From assembly GCA_009377525.1 (NCBI GenBank), contig WHTW01000066.1, positions 1-40,040 of the forward strand: a stretch of 40,040 bases of DNA, read 5' to 3'. Under the pieces are notes generated by a model. That model ran no database searches. It saw only the letters and a list, made by a program, of their open reading frames with translations, and was not told the origin of the DNA. Numbering within the stretch: position 1 is the stretch's first letter; each line of letters begins with the position of its first letter. Made by a program: the position numbers and the translations under genes. The stretch is from Rhodospirillales bacterium. GTDB taxonomy: Bacteria > Pseudomonadota > Alphaproteobacteria > Reyranellales > Reyranellaceae. Positions 7,829-16,416 of this stretch are shown here, in pieces.

Positions 7829-8704
7829 ATGGCTGTTGCTTCCCGACCTTCGCCGATCGCCTGGCTGCTGGCGCCCGCGCTGCTCCTGTTCGTGCTGTTC
7901 TTCGTCCTGCCGTTCGGCGTCATGGCGATGATGTCGTTCTACTCGGGCAATCCCGTCACCAACCCCAATGCGTTCCCGACGACGCGCCACTACGAGCGCT
8001 TCATCTTCGACACCGCCGGCATCTTCCACGATGCGCTGTGGGCCACGCTGCGGATCGGCTTCATCACCACCGTCGTGTCGCTGCTGATCGGATATCCGCT
8101 GGCGCACTGGATGGCGCGCATGCAGTCACGGCTGGGTCACGCGCTGGTGCTGATGGCGGTGATCGCGCCCATGCTGACCGGCATTGTGGTGCGCACCTTC
8201 GCCTGGATGACCATCCTGCAGGACAGGGGCGTCATCAACACGCTGCTGATGGAATGGGGCGTGATCGGCAAGCCGTTGCCCTTGATGTACAACGAGTTCG
8301 GCACGGTGGTGGCGCTGGTCCACATCTACGTGCCCTTCATGGTGCTGACGCTGACCGGCGTGATCGGTCGCATCGACGAGCGGCTCGAGCAGGCGGCGCG
8401 CAGCCTGGGCGCCGGCCGGCTCCGCGCCTTCGTCGAGGTCACCCTGCCGCTCAGCCTGCCCGGCATCCTGGCGGGCTCGCTGCTGGTCTTCGCGCTCTCC
8501 ATCAGCGCCTATGTCACGCCTTCGCTGATGGGCGGCACCGACGTGCTGACGCTTCCCATGCTGATCGCGCAGCAGGTCGGCACCAGCTTCAATCCCAACT
8601 TTGCAGGCGCGCTGGGCGTGGTGCTGCTGCTGGTCTCGCTCCTGATCGTCGTCGCCTACAACAGGATCCTGGCCCGCCTGTCGGGCGAGCAGGGATTGGC
8701 ATGA
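7829..8704 (+). CDS. ABC importer permease 1 (PotB-like)
   Basis: 291 residues from ATG 7829; a GTG 13 codons earlier is an alternative. There are six membrane segments and the permease EAA loop ('EQAARSLGAGRLRAFVEVTLPLSLPGI', broken here by position: 'EQAARSLGAG' then 'VTLPLSLPGI'), which contacts the ATPase. It belongs to the spermidine/putrescine and opine/mannopine-type permeases. The stop overlaps the next start as ATGA (8701-8704). Together with the following three genes it forms a complete binding-protein-dependent importer in the usual B-C-D-A style order, which supports uptake of a polyamine-like or similar small cationic or organic compound. Confidence 0.92.
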   Translation: MAVASRPSPIAWLLAPALLLFVLFFVLPFGVMAMMSFYSGNPVTNPNAFPTTRHYERFIFDTAGIFHDALWATLRIGFITTVVSLLIGYPLAHWMARMQSRLGHALVLMAVIAPMLTGIVVRTFAWMTILQDRGVINTLLMEWGVIGKPLPLMYNEFGTVVALVHIYVPFMVLTLTGVIGRIDERLEQAARSLGAGRLRAFVEVTLPLSLPGILAGSLLVFALSISAYVTPSLMGGTDVLTLPMLIAQQVGTSFNPNFAGALGVVLLLVSLLIVVAYNRILARLSGEQGLA

Positions 8705-9516
8705 ACACGGGGTGCAACAAGCGGCCGTTCGACGCCGGACGCGCGACCTATCTCACGCTGAACGGGCTGTTGCTGGCGTTCCTGTTGGCCCCGATCGCCA
8801 TCGTGCTGGTGTTTGCGCTCAATCCGACGCCCTACATCTCCTTCCCGCCGGTCGGAGTCAGCCTGCGCTGGTTCGAGAAGTTCTTCCGCAGCCCCGAGTT
8901 CATGAACGCGCTGTTCCTGTCGCTGTGGGTGGCGGGCTGCGTGCTGGTCCTGTCAATCGTGATCGGCGGCGCCTGTGCGCTGGCATTGGCGCGCGGCAAC
9001 CTGCCGGGCCGGTCCTTCCTGACGGCTTTCTTCATGTCGCCGCTGATGCTGCCCGCCATCCTGACCGGCCTGGCGCTGTTCCAGTCCTACCTGCTGGCCG
9101 GCATCGGGCGGCCGGTCTGGGGCCTGATCTTGGCCCACACGCTGGTGGCCGTGCCCTACGTCATCCGCACGACGCTCGCCGTGCTGCACAATTTCGACCG
9201 GCGCATCGAGGAGGCGGCGGCCGTGCTGGGTGCCAGCCCGACCCGGGTATTCTTCGAGGTCACCCTGCCGCTGATCCGGCCGGGCGTGTTCGCCGGCGGC
9301 GTCTTTGCCTTCATCGTGTCGTTCGACCAGTTTCCGGTCTCGCTGTTCCTGGTCGTGCCCAAGGGCGAGACCCTGCCGGTGGTGCTGTTCAACTACATGA
9401 AATTCGACCTGGACGGCGCCATCGCGGCGGCCTCGATGGTCTCGATTTTGCTGGCCTTGTCGGTCGTGCTGGTGCTGGAAAGGCTGATCGGCCTCAAGGC
9501 CTACGTTAAACTCTAG
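8701..9516 (+). CDS. ABC importer permease 2 (PotC-like)
   Basis: 271 residues with six hydrophobic segments. The EAA loop is 'EEAAAVLGASPTRVFFEV' near residue 177, followed by 'TLPLIRPGVFAGG'. The start is fixed by the 4-base ATGA overlap with permease 1. The protein pairs with permease 1 as the heterodimeric inner-membrane channel. The segment 'FIVSFDQFPVSLFLV' is typical of PotC-like subunits, where an acidic residue faces the pathway. It ends 21 bases before the binding-protein start. Confidence 0.92.
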   Translation: MNTGCNKRPFDAGRATYLTLNGLLLAFLLAPIAIVLVFALNPTPYISFPPVGVSLRWFEKFFRSPEFMNALFLSLWVAGCVLVLSIVIGGACALALARGNLPGRSFLTAFFMSPLMLPAILTGLALFQSYLLAGIGRPVWGLILAHTLVAVPYVIRTTLAVLHNFDRRIEEAAAVLGASPTRVFFEVTLPLIRPGVFAGGVFAFIVSFDQFPVSLFLVVPKGETLPVVLFNYMKFDLDGAIAAASMVSILLALSVVLVLERLIGLKAYVKL

Positions 9517-9537
9517 GTGGGAACAGAGGGGGTCATC

Positions 9538-10575
9538 ATGATTTCACGTCGTACAGTGCTCGGTACCGGCGCCGTCGCGGCCGCAACGCTCGCCGCGCCG
9601 TCGATCCTTCACGCCCAGACCAAGACGCTCAAGATCACGACCTGGGGCGGCAAGTGGGGCGAGATCATGAAGGCCACGGTCCTGCCGGCCTTCGAGAAGG
9701 AGTTCAAGTGCACGGTGCAGGCCGACCAGGCCTTCCCGTTCGTCCCGAAGCTGCAGGCCAGTCCCAAGAACGATCCGATCTATGACGTCCTGCACACCAA
9801 TTCCAACGAGCAGTGGAACTGCCTGGTCGAAGGGCTGGTGATGCCGAAGATCACCGCCAAGGAAGTACCCAACGTCGCCGACGTCTATCCCTACGCCGTC
9901 AGTGACAAGATCGTCGGCGTGTCGATCTTCACCAGCGCGATCGGGCTCGGCTATCGTACCGACAAGGGTCTCGCCAAGCCGACCTCGTGGAAGGACCTGG
10001 CCGATCCCAAGCTCGCCGGCGTGCGTGGCGGCTACATCATCCCGGTCAACAGCCTCGGCCAATGCCATCTCATGATGCTGGGCAAGGTCTACGGCAAGGG
10101 CCTGCAGGATCTCGACGCCGCCTACAAGGCGCTGGAGCAGCTGAAGCCCATCAAGCTGGTCGATTTCACCGGCCAGATGGAAAAGATGCTGCTGTCGGGC
10201 GAGGTCATCGAAGGCGTCATCCACGATTCGGGCGTCTATCGCTACGACGGCCAGAACCAGCCGGTCGACTTCGCCAGCCCCTCGGAAGGCGTGCTGGCGC
10301 TGGAGCAGGTGCTGAACGTGACGCCGGGCTCCAAGCTCAAGGAGCTGGCCTTCGGCTACATCGACTACATGCTGCGGCCCGACGTGCAGAAGCTCCTGGC
10401 CGAGGGCGTGTGGTACTCGCCGTCCAACAAGAAGGTGAAGCTCGACGCCAAATACGACGCCAAGCTTCTCACCACCGAGGCCAAGGTGGCGACGCTGATC
10501 CAGCCCGACTGGAAGTGGTACAACGCGCGCAAGGAAGACATCGACGCGCGCGTGACGAAGATTTTGAAAGGGTGA
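9538..10575 (+). CDS. ABC importer periplasmic binding protein (PotD/family 1-like)
   Basis: 345 residues. The N-terminus 'MISRRTVLGTGAVAAATL' followed by '...ILHAQ' is a twin-arginine-type signal peptide of 27 residues, so the mature protein is exported folded. The mature part starts 'TKTLKITTWGGKWGE', usual for the polyamine and iron-type solute-binding family. The ATG at 9538 has 'GAGGGGG' upstream, so the GTG at 9517 is not preferred. It captures the substrate for the two permeases encoded just upstream. The ligand cannot be told; conserved acidic pocket residues of PotD were not identified with certainty. Confidence 0.92.
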   Translation: MISRRTVLGTGAVAAATLAAPSILHAQTKTLKITTWGGKWGEIMKATVLPAFEKEFKCTVQADQAFPFVPKLQASPKNDPIYDVLHTNSNEQWNCLVEGLVMPKITAKEVPNVADVYPYAVSDKIVGVSIFTSAIGLGYRTDKGLAKPTSWKDLADPKLAGVRGGYIIPVNSLGQCHLMMLGKVYGKGLQDLDAAYKALEQLKPIKLVDFTGQMEKMLLSGEVIEGVIHDSGVYRYDGQNQPVDFASPSEGVLALEQVLNVTPGSKLKELAFGYIDYMLRPDVQKLLAEGVWYSPSNKKVKLDAKYDAKLLTTEAKVATLIQPDWKWYNARKEDIDARVTKILKG

Positions 10576-10578
10576 GAC

Positions 10579-10650
10579 TGTCATCCCGAGCGCAGCGAGG
10601 GACCTTTGCGGATCGGGAAAGGTCCCTCGGCCTTCGGCCTCGGGATGACA
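10579..10650. repeat. REP-like hairpin inside the ABC operon
   Basis: The element starts 'TGTCATCCCGAGCG' and ends 'CTCGGGATGACA'. Inner arms 'GGGACCTTT' and 'AAAGGTCCC' are perfectly complementary. It sits between the binding-protein and ATPase genes, where such hairpins often protect the upstream mRNA and raise binding-protein output relative to the ATPase. It is related to 4794-4868. Confidence 0.75.
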
Positions 10651-10660
10651 TTGTGCGCGT

Positions 10661-11638
<978 letters not shown>

Positions 11639-11647
11639 TGCAGGCGA

Positions 11648-12022
11648 TTAGGATCGGTCGACAATCGGCAGCGATCGAATCCGAATGCGAGCTTCATCCA
11701 CAACGATCAGCGCACCTTTTTCAAGAGTCGCTTCAGCCAATGCAAGCACTGCTGAAAGACGCTCCATCACGCGCGCTGACCGCCCGAAGCGTAGGCGGAA
11801 GACGATGACGCTGGGGAAGTGGGCGTTGGTGGCGGCCGCGATATCAGCGAAGTCCAAATCGAAAGCGAGGACAATCCGACCTTGTTCCCGTGCCATCCGA
11901 AAAATATCTGCGTCGGGCAGCGTTCGTTGGCCGAGTTCTTCAAGATGTGTCGCGTCATGTCCCGCCGCGCGCAGTTCTCGAACGACTGTCGTGCTTACGC
12001 CCATATCCGCCAGAAACTTCAC
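11648..12022 (-). CDS. DUF5615 PIN-like toxin
   Basis: 124 residues starting 'MKFLADMGVSTTVVREL', the typical N-terminus of DUF5615, a PIN-like (Mut7-C-related) nuclease family. Acidic residues expected for metal binding are present: Asp6, the Asp pair in 'TLPDADIF' and 'AFDLDFADI'. The gene begins 8 bases after the stop of the DUF433 gene, the classic antitoxin-then-toxin order. A role as RNase toxin in a type II pair follows from the family and the neighbour and is not shown directly. Confidence 0.85.
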   Translation of the reverse strand: MKFLADMGVSTTVVRELRAAGHDATHLEELGQRTLPDADIFRMAREQGRIVLAFDLDFADIAAATNAHFPSVIVFRLRFGRSARVMERLSAVLALAEATLEKGALIVVDEARIRIRSLPIVDRS

Positions 12023-12030
12023 GCGGCGAT

Positions 12031-12246
12031 TTACGAAGCGATGACTTCGTCTCGGGTCAGCGCCGCTGCATAGCCGAGTGCTTGGCGGACATCCTCGCGT
12101 TCAAGCGCCGGAAATTCATGCAAGACTTCGTCGAAGCTCGCACCGTCTGCGATATGTGACACGATGACAGACACAGGGATGCGCATGCCGCGAATGCATG
12201 CGCGGCCACCCATGATCTTTGAATCGAAGGTGATGCGATCGAACAT
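12031..12246 (-). CDS. DUF433 antitoxin
   Basis: 71 residues from ATG 12246, 'MFDRITFDSKIMGGRACIRG', a textbook DUF433 start, followed by 'MRIPVSVIV' and a helix-turn-helix-like C-terminal half. DUF433 proteins are DNA-binding antitoxins paired with DUF5615 or VapC-like toxins. The pair lies between the ABC operon and the AroM gene, and its own promoter is probably TTGGCC-18-TACAAT (12282 to 12253), which places the transcription start at or next to the ATG. A longer start at TTG 12282 gives 12 residues that do not match the family. Confidence 0.85.
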   Translation of the reverse strand: MFDRITFDSKIMGGRACIRGMRIPVSVIVSHIADGASFDEVLHEFPALEREDVRQALGYAAALTRDEVIAS

Positions 12247-12306
12247 GGCTGTATTGTACTCCCAAGGAAGCGGCGTGGCCAATGCAACGGGCTATAATCC
12301 TGCATG
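12244..12306. promoter_or_regulatory. Divergent promoters with -10 boxes 5-6 bases from both start codons
   Basis: On the plus strand TATAAT is at 12293-12298 and the AroM-family ATG is at 12304. On the minus strand TACAAT occupies 12258-12253 and the DUF433 ATG begins at 12246, with TTGGCC at 12282-12277 as a -35 box at 18-base spacing. Neither gene has a well-placed Shine-Dalgarno site. Both transcripts may therefore be leaderless. The plus-strand -35 region is weak. Confidence 0.5.
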
Positions 12307-12975
12307 TCCAGAACTCTCGGTATAGTGACCGTTGGTCAGGCGCCGCGCGACGACATCGCGGCCTTGTTCGCGGCGCATGCGCCAGCCGGCACCAAGGTGG
12401 TCCTGCGCGGCGCGCTCGACGGGCTTTCTGATGCCGAGGTCGATCGGCTGCAGCCCGAGAACGGCGGTGACACGCTCTACACGCGCCTGCGCGGCGGCCG
12501 CGACGTGAAGATCTCAAAGAAGGCCGTCATCGCCCGTTCGCCGGCGGCACTCGCCAAGCTGCGCGGCGACGGCTGCGATGTGCTGGTCTACGCCTGCACC
12601 GGCGAGTTCCCGCCGATGCCGGGCGACGAAAACGTGCTGTTCCCCTCGCGCGTGCTCAATGGCCTGGCCGCGGGGCTGCTGCCGCGCGGCAGGCTGGGCC
12701 TGCTCATTCCGCTCGCCGAGCAGGGCGAGAAGCTCACGTCGAAATGGGCGCGGCCGGGCCTCGAGGTCGTGGCCGAGGCGCTGGCGCCCAGCGCCGGACA
12801 GGCCGAGGCGGCGGCCGCTGCTGAGCGGCTGGCCGCGAAAAAACCCGACCTCGTGGTCATGGACTGCATGAGCTACACACCGACCACCAAGGAATGGATC
12901 AAAGGCCCGCTCGGCGTGCCGGCGTTGTTGGCGATCACCGCGACGGGCCGCGTGCTGCGGGAGATGCTCGACTGA
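12304..12975 (+). CDS. AroM family protein
   Basis: 223 residues matching the AroM family along its length: 'LGIVTVGQAPRDD' at the start, 'VLVYACTGEFPPM' in the middle and 'DLVVMDCMSYTPTTKEW' near the C-terminus. The fold is probably of the Asp/Glu racemase superfamily type, with cysteines in both halves (in 'YACTGEF' and 'MDCMSY') placed like catalytic Cys residues of that superfamily. The biochemical role of AroM is not established; the name comes from its place beside aroL in enteric bacteria. Here it overlaps an FAD monooxygenase gene by 4 bases. AroM-family genes are also often found with DUF917/hydantoinase genes, which appear 2.4 kb downstream. Confidence 0.85.
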   Translation: MSRTLGIVTVGQAPRDDIAALFAAHAPAGTKVVLRGALDGLSDAEVDRLQPENGGDTLYTRLRGGRDVKISKKAVIARSPAALAKLRGDGCDVLVYACTGEFPPMPGDENVLFPSRVLNGLAAGLLPRGRLGLLIPLAEQGEKLTSKWARPGLEVVAEALAPSAGQAEAAAAAERLAAKKPDLVVMDCMSYTPTTKEWIKGPLGVPALLAITATGRVLREMLD

Positions 12976-14183
12976 TCACGACCCAGTGCTGCATCGTGGG
13001 CGGCGGCCCGGCGGGCATGATGCTGGGCTTCCTGCTGGCGCGCGCCGGCGTGCGGGCCGTGGTGCTGGAGAAGCACGGCGACTTCCTGCGCGACTTTCGC
13101 GGCGACACCGTGCATCCCTCGACCCTCAACGTCATCGACGAGCTCGGGCTGCTGGATGAGTTTCTGAAGCTGCCGCACCAGAAGGTGTCGCGCTTCTCCG
13201 GCCAGTTCGGCGAGGAGCGCGTGATGGTGGCCGACTTCTCCCACCTGCCGGTGCGCGCGCCCTACATCGCCATGATGCCGCAATGGGACTTCCTCGATTT
13301 CCTGGCGGCGCAGGGCAAGCGCTATCCTGCCTTCACGATGCTGATGCATGCCGAGGCGATCGGCTTGATCGAGCAGGATGGCCGCGTGGTCGGGGTGCGC
13401 GCCGCGATCGAAGGCAAGCCTGAGGAGATCAGCGCCGATCTTGTCGTTGGCGCCGATGGCCGCCATTCGACGGTTCGCGAGGCCGCGGGTTTTCGGCCCG
13501 TCGTCCTCGGCGCGCCGATGGATGTGCTGTGGTTTCGCCTGAGCCACCAGCCCACCGATTCGGCTGAAACCATGGGCCGCTTCGATCGCGGCAGCATCCT
13601 GGTGATGTTCGACCGCGGCGACTACTGGCAGTGCGCCTACGTCATCGCCAAGGGTTCGGCCGAGACGCTGAAGGCGGCAGGCATCGAGAAGTTCCGCGCG
13701 CGCATCGTCAAGCTGATGCCGTTCCTCGCCGACCGTGTGCACGAGCTCGCCACCGTCGACGATCTGAAGCTGCTGACCGTGGGCGTCGACCGGCTGGAGA
13801 AGTGGTGGAAGCCCGGCCTGCTCTGCATCGGCGATGCCGCGCACACCATGTCACCGCTGGGCGGCGTCGGCGTGAACATCGCCGTGCAGGATGCGGTCGC
13901 CGCTTCGAACATCCTGGCCCGCCCGCTCAAGGAAGGGCGTCTGAAGGACTCAGATCTCGCGGCCGTGCAACGGCGCCGCCGCTGGCCGGTGCGCGCCACC
14001 CAGGCCGTCCAGGTATTCCTGCAGAGCCGCATGATCGCGCCGACACTCGCCGGCACGCGGCCACTGCGTCCGCCGTGGCCGGCGCGTCTGCTGAATGCCG
14101 TGCCGTTCCTGCGCCGCATCCCCGCCCGGGTGCTGGGCATGGGCGTGCAGCCCGAGCATGTGAAGACGACCGCCTTGTCCTAG
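12972..14183 (+). CDS. FAD-dependent monooxygenase (PHBH-like), probable CTG start
   Basis: 403 residues when started at CTG 12972. The dinucleotide-binding loop 'GGGPAG' comes at residues 10-15, so translation has to begin close by, and no in-frame ATG, GTG or TTG exists between the AroM-internal ATG at 12894 and that loop. CTG 12972 overlaps the AroM stop as CTGA and has 'GGGAG' at a suitable distance. The later motifs 'VGADGRHS' (DG motif) and 'CIGDAAHTMSPLGGVGVN' (GD motif) place it among flavoprotein aromatic hydroxylases. It would use NAD(P)H and O2 to hydroxylate an unknown, probably aromatic, substrate. The alternative start at 12894 would add 26 unnatural-looking residues. Confidence 0.85.
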   Translation: MITTQCCIVGGGPAGMMLGFLLARAGVRAVVLEKHGDFLRDFRGDTVHPSTLNVIDELGLLDEFLKLPHQKVSRFSGQFGEERVMVADFSHLPVRAPYIAMMPQWDFLDFLAAQGKRYPAFTMLMHAEAIGLIEQDGRVVGVRAAIEGKPEEISADLVVGADGRHSTVREAAGFRPVVLGAPMDVLWFRLSHQPTDSAETMGRFDRGSILVMFDRGDYWQCAYVIAKGSAETLKAAGIEKFRARIVKLMPFLADRVHELATVDDLKLLTVGVDRLEKWWKPGLLCIGDAAHTMSPLGGVGVNIAVQDAVAASNILARPLKEGRLKDSDLAAVQRRRRWPVRATQAVQVFLQSRMIAPTLAGTRPLRPPWPARLLNAVPFLRRIPARVLGMGVQPEHVKTTALS

Positions 14184-14235
14184 ATCAAGACGGCACGCCG
14201 ACGACAAGCCGAGGCTTCCTCCGACTGGAGGAAAC

Positions 14236-14551
14236 ATGCGAGCCGTGACGATCCCCGTTGTGATGGCGCTGTCGACCGCGATGTGCGGCGTCGCTGACGC
14301 CCAGGATGCGATGCGCGGACAGGCCCTCGCCGAGCGCTGGTGCGCCAACTGCCATGTCGTGAATCGGGCGGCCACGACCGGCCGCGCCGACGGGCTGCCG
14401 ACCTTTCCGTCCCTCGCGCGCGCAAGGACATCACGGCGGCGACGCTCAAAGGGGCGATGACGGCAACCACAGCCGCATGCCCGACTTCCAGCTGGGCGCG
14501 CGCAACCAGGAAGACCTGGTCGCCTACATTTTCAGCCTGCGTCCGAACTGA
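14236..14551 (+). pseudogene. Small cytochrome c gene interrupted by two frameshifts
   Basis: The frame opens with a signal peptide ('MRAVTIPVVMALSTAM...', cleavage near 'ADAQ') and a haem site 'CANCH'. After 'PTFPSLAR' the similarity moves to the next frame ('KDITAATLKGAMT') and then to the third ('HSRMPDFQLGARNQED', ending 'VAYIFSLRPN' and TGA at 14551). Adding one base near 14420-14428 and one near 14460-14463 restores a normal small monohaem cytochrome of about 105 residues, with the Met ligand in 'SRMPD'. It would be periplasmic. Either the gene is decaying or the sequence carries two one-base errors. It follows the FAD monooxygenase by 52 bases and could be part of that unit. Confidence 0.8.
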
Positions 14552-14554
14552 TGC

Positions 14555-15127
14555 CTACTTGACGTGCTGCGCCGCCGCCTTGGCGTGGCGGACGGCCAGC
14601 ACCAGCGACGCGCCGAGATCGGCCAGCAGCTTGTCGGTGGCCTCGTCGGTAAGTTTGCCGTCGGTGAATCGGTTCTGCGCCCCGCCGATCATGACCTCGG
14701 GCTTGTTGACCGGCCGGCCATCGAGGAACACCAGGATCTGGCGCAGCTGGTACTGCGCGCGCGCCGTGCCCAGCACGCCGCCCGAGGCGCCGAACATGGC
14801 GACCGGCTTGGCGGCGAAGGGCTGCGGTGTCATGCGCGACAGCCAGTCGATGGCATTCTTCAGCACGCCCGACGGGCCGTAGTTGTATTCGGGTGTCACC
14901 AAAACCAGGCCGTCAGCCTCGAGCATCGCCTTTTGCGCCGCCTGAACCGGTGCCGGAAATCCCTGCGCCTGGATGTCGGCATTGTAGAGTGGCCAGTCAC
15001 CGATCTCGATCGTCTGCGCCGTCGCGCCGGCCGGGAGCCTTTCGACAAAGGCATTGAGCGCCATGCGGTTGAACGACGCCTTGCGCAGGCTGCCGCAGAA
15101 GGCGACGAGTTTGGTTGGCTCGGACAT
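14555..15127 (-). CDS. NAD(P)H-dependent FMN reductase
   Basis: 190 residues with the flavodoxin-like fold of the NADPH-dependent FMN reductase (chromate/azo-reductase-like) family. 'GSLRKASFNR' at 12-21 is the FMN phosphate-binding loop, and 'TPEYNYGPSGVLKNAIDW' is the second conserved flavin-contacting loop. 'AAKPVAMFGASGG' follows, as in the family. It reduces free or bound FMN, quinones or electrophiles with NAD(P)H in the cytoplasm. ATG 15127 has 'AAGGAG' about 11 bases upstream. It converges on the cytochrome pseudogene, with 3 bases between the stops. Confidence 0.92.
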   Translation of the reverse strand: MSEPTKLVAFCGSLRKASFNRMALNAFVERLPAGATAQTIEIGDWPLYNADIQAQGFPAPVQAAQKAMLEADGLVLVTPEYNYGPSGVLKNAIDWLSRMTPQPFAAKPVAMFGASGGVLGTARAQYQLRQILVFLDGRPVNKPEVMIGGAQNRFTDGKLTDEATDKLLADLGASLVLAVRHAKAAAQHVK

Positions 15128-15156
15128 TGCTCGGTATCTCCTTGGTTACTAGAGCG

Positions 15157-15202
15157 GAATCCGATCGGATGGAACCGCACGCGGTTCCATCCGATCGGAT
15201 TC
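15157..15202. repeat. Palindromic repeat A, copy 1 (22-bp perfect arms)
   Basis: The arms 15157-15178 and 15181-15202 are perfect complements with a 2-base centre. The inner part is 'GATCGGATGGAACCGC'. It is flanked on the left by CTAGAGCG. A second copy is at 31588-31633. It lies between the FMN reductase start and the DUF917 operon. Confidence 0.85.
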
Positions 15203-15227
15203 GCGCGCACTGGCGATGTTTGTTTCA

Positions 15228-15275
15228 CAGGGCACAATCCGTCCAGCTGATTCCAGCTGGACGGATTGTGCCCTG
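15228..15275. repeat. Palindromic repeat B, copy 1 (22-bp perfect arms)
   Basis: The arms 15228-15249 and 15254-15275 are perfect complements around ATTC. The core 'CACAATCCGTCCAGCTG' is related to the elements at 25922-25965 and 31534-31563. It is only 25 bases from repeat A copy 1, and the same A/B pairing recurs at 31534-31633. Confidence 0.85.
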
Positions 15276-15336
15276 GTGCTTTGTCAGCAATGAAGCTGGT
15301 CGCTACATAGAAGCCGTTGGGAGACTTGGCAACGCA

Positions 15337-16416
15337 ATGCCGCTACGCGACATCACACTGGATGACATCGAATCCCTGGCCGTCGGCGCCTGGGTGCTGG
15401 GCACGGGCGGCGGCGGCAGCCCCTATCTCGGCCTTTTGAACATGCGCGCACTCTACAAGGAGGGATATCGCGTGCAGCTCATGTCCGCCGACGAGCTTGC
15501 CGATGACGACTGGGTCGCGGCCGTGTCGAACATGGGTGCGCCGCTGGTCGGCCAGGAGCGCCTGACCGACAGCCGCACCATCGCCCGCGCCGTCGCGCTG
15601 ATGGAGGAGCACACCGGCCGCAGGTTCCGCGGGATCATGTCGCTGGAGATCGGTGGCGGGAATTCTATCCAGCCCTTGATGGCGGCGGCGCACCTCAGGC
15701 GCCCGGTGATCGATTCCGACATGATGGGACGTGCCTATCCCGAAGCGCAGATGACGTCCGTCGCGGTTGGAGACCTGAAATCCTGCCCGCTCACCACCGT
15801 CGACGTGCGCGGCCTGGAATCGGTGGTCGAGAGCGTGCCGACCTGGAAGTGGATGGAGCGCGTCAGCCGCAAGATCTGCGTCGAATACGGCTCGATCGCT
15901 TCGACCTGCAAGGCGCCGCGCACCGGCGCCGAGGTCAAGAAGTGGGGCATCCACGGCACCACCACCAAGGCGATCGCCATCGGCCAGGCCGTGCGCGAGG
16001 CCCAGCGCAGGCACGACGATCCGATCGCCGCCATCCTCAGCGTCGAGCCGGGCAAGGTTTTGTACAAGGGCAAGGTCGCCGACGTCGAACGCCGCGCTAC
16101 CGAGGGTTTTCTGCGCGGCAAAACCCGCTTGGACGGCATGGACGACCACAAGGGCGCCACGCTGGAAATCAACTTCCAGAACGAATGGATCGTGGCCTGG
16201 CTCGACGGCAAGCCGATCGCCATGTCGCCCGACCTGATCTGCGTGCTCGATTCGGTATCGGGCGAGGCGGTCGGCACCGAGACCATCCGCTACGGCCAGC
16301 GCGTCACCGTGATCGCCCTGCCGCCGCCCAAGGTCTTCCTCTCCGAGAAGGGCCTCGCCCACGTCGGCCCGCGCGCCTTCGGCTACGACATCGACTTCAA
16401 GAGCGTGTTCGCGTGA
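15337..16416 (+). CDS. DUF917 protein 1 (S-methyl-thiohydantoin desulfurase family)
   Basis: 359 residues. The N-terminal DUF917 domain starts 'DITLDDIESLAVGAWVLGTGGGGSP', split here as 'DDIESLAVGAWVLG' and 'TGGGG'. Later landmarks are 'NMGAPLVGQERL', 'SLEIGGGNSIQPL', 'DSDMMGRAYPEAQMTS' and the C-terminal domain with 'FQNEWIVAW' and 'DLICVLDS'. The family (PF06032) was renamed after a member that desulfurises S-methyl-thiohydantoin-type compounds. Whether this protein shares that substrate is unknown. The gene is followed by a close paralogue and a hydantoinase-family gene, with 4-base overlaps throughout. ATG 15337 fits the domain start; its ribosome site (GGGAG, about 15 bases away) is weak. 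Confidence 0.9.
   Translation: MPLRDITLDDIESLAVGAWVLGTGGGGSPYLGLLNMRALYKEGYRVQLMSADELADDDWVAAVSNMGAPLVGQERLTDSRTIARAVALMEEHTGRRFRGIMSLEIGGGNSIQPLMAAAHLRRPVIDSDMMGRAYPEAQMTSVAVGDLKSCPLTTVDVRGLESVVESVPTWKWMERVSRKICVEYGSIASTCKAPRTGAEVKKWGIHGTTTKAIAIGQAVREAQRRHDDPIAAILSVEPGKVLYKGKVADVERRATEGFLRGKTRLDGMDDHKGATLEINFQNEWIVAWLDGKPIAMSPDLICVLDSVSGEAVGTETIRYGQRVTVIALPPPKVFLSEKGLAHVGPRAFGYDIDFKSVFA

Noticed and set aside
6417..7931. A 504-codon open frame on the plus strand
   Set aside because: It is antisense to the MFS gene; its translation is rich in His, Gln, Arg and Gly with no domain, typical of a shadow frame in GC-rich DNA.
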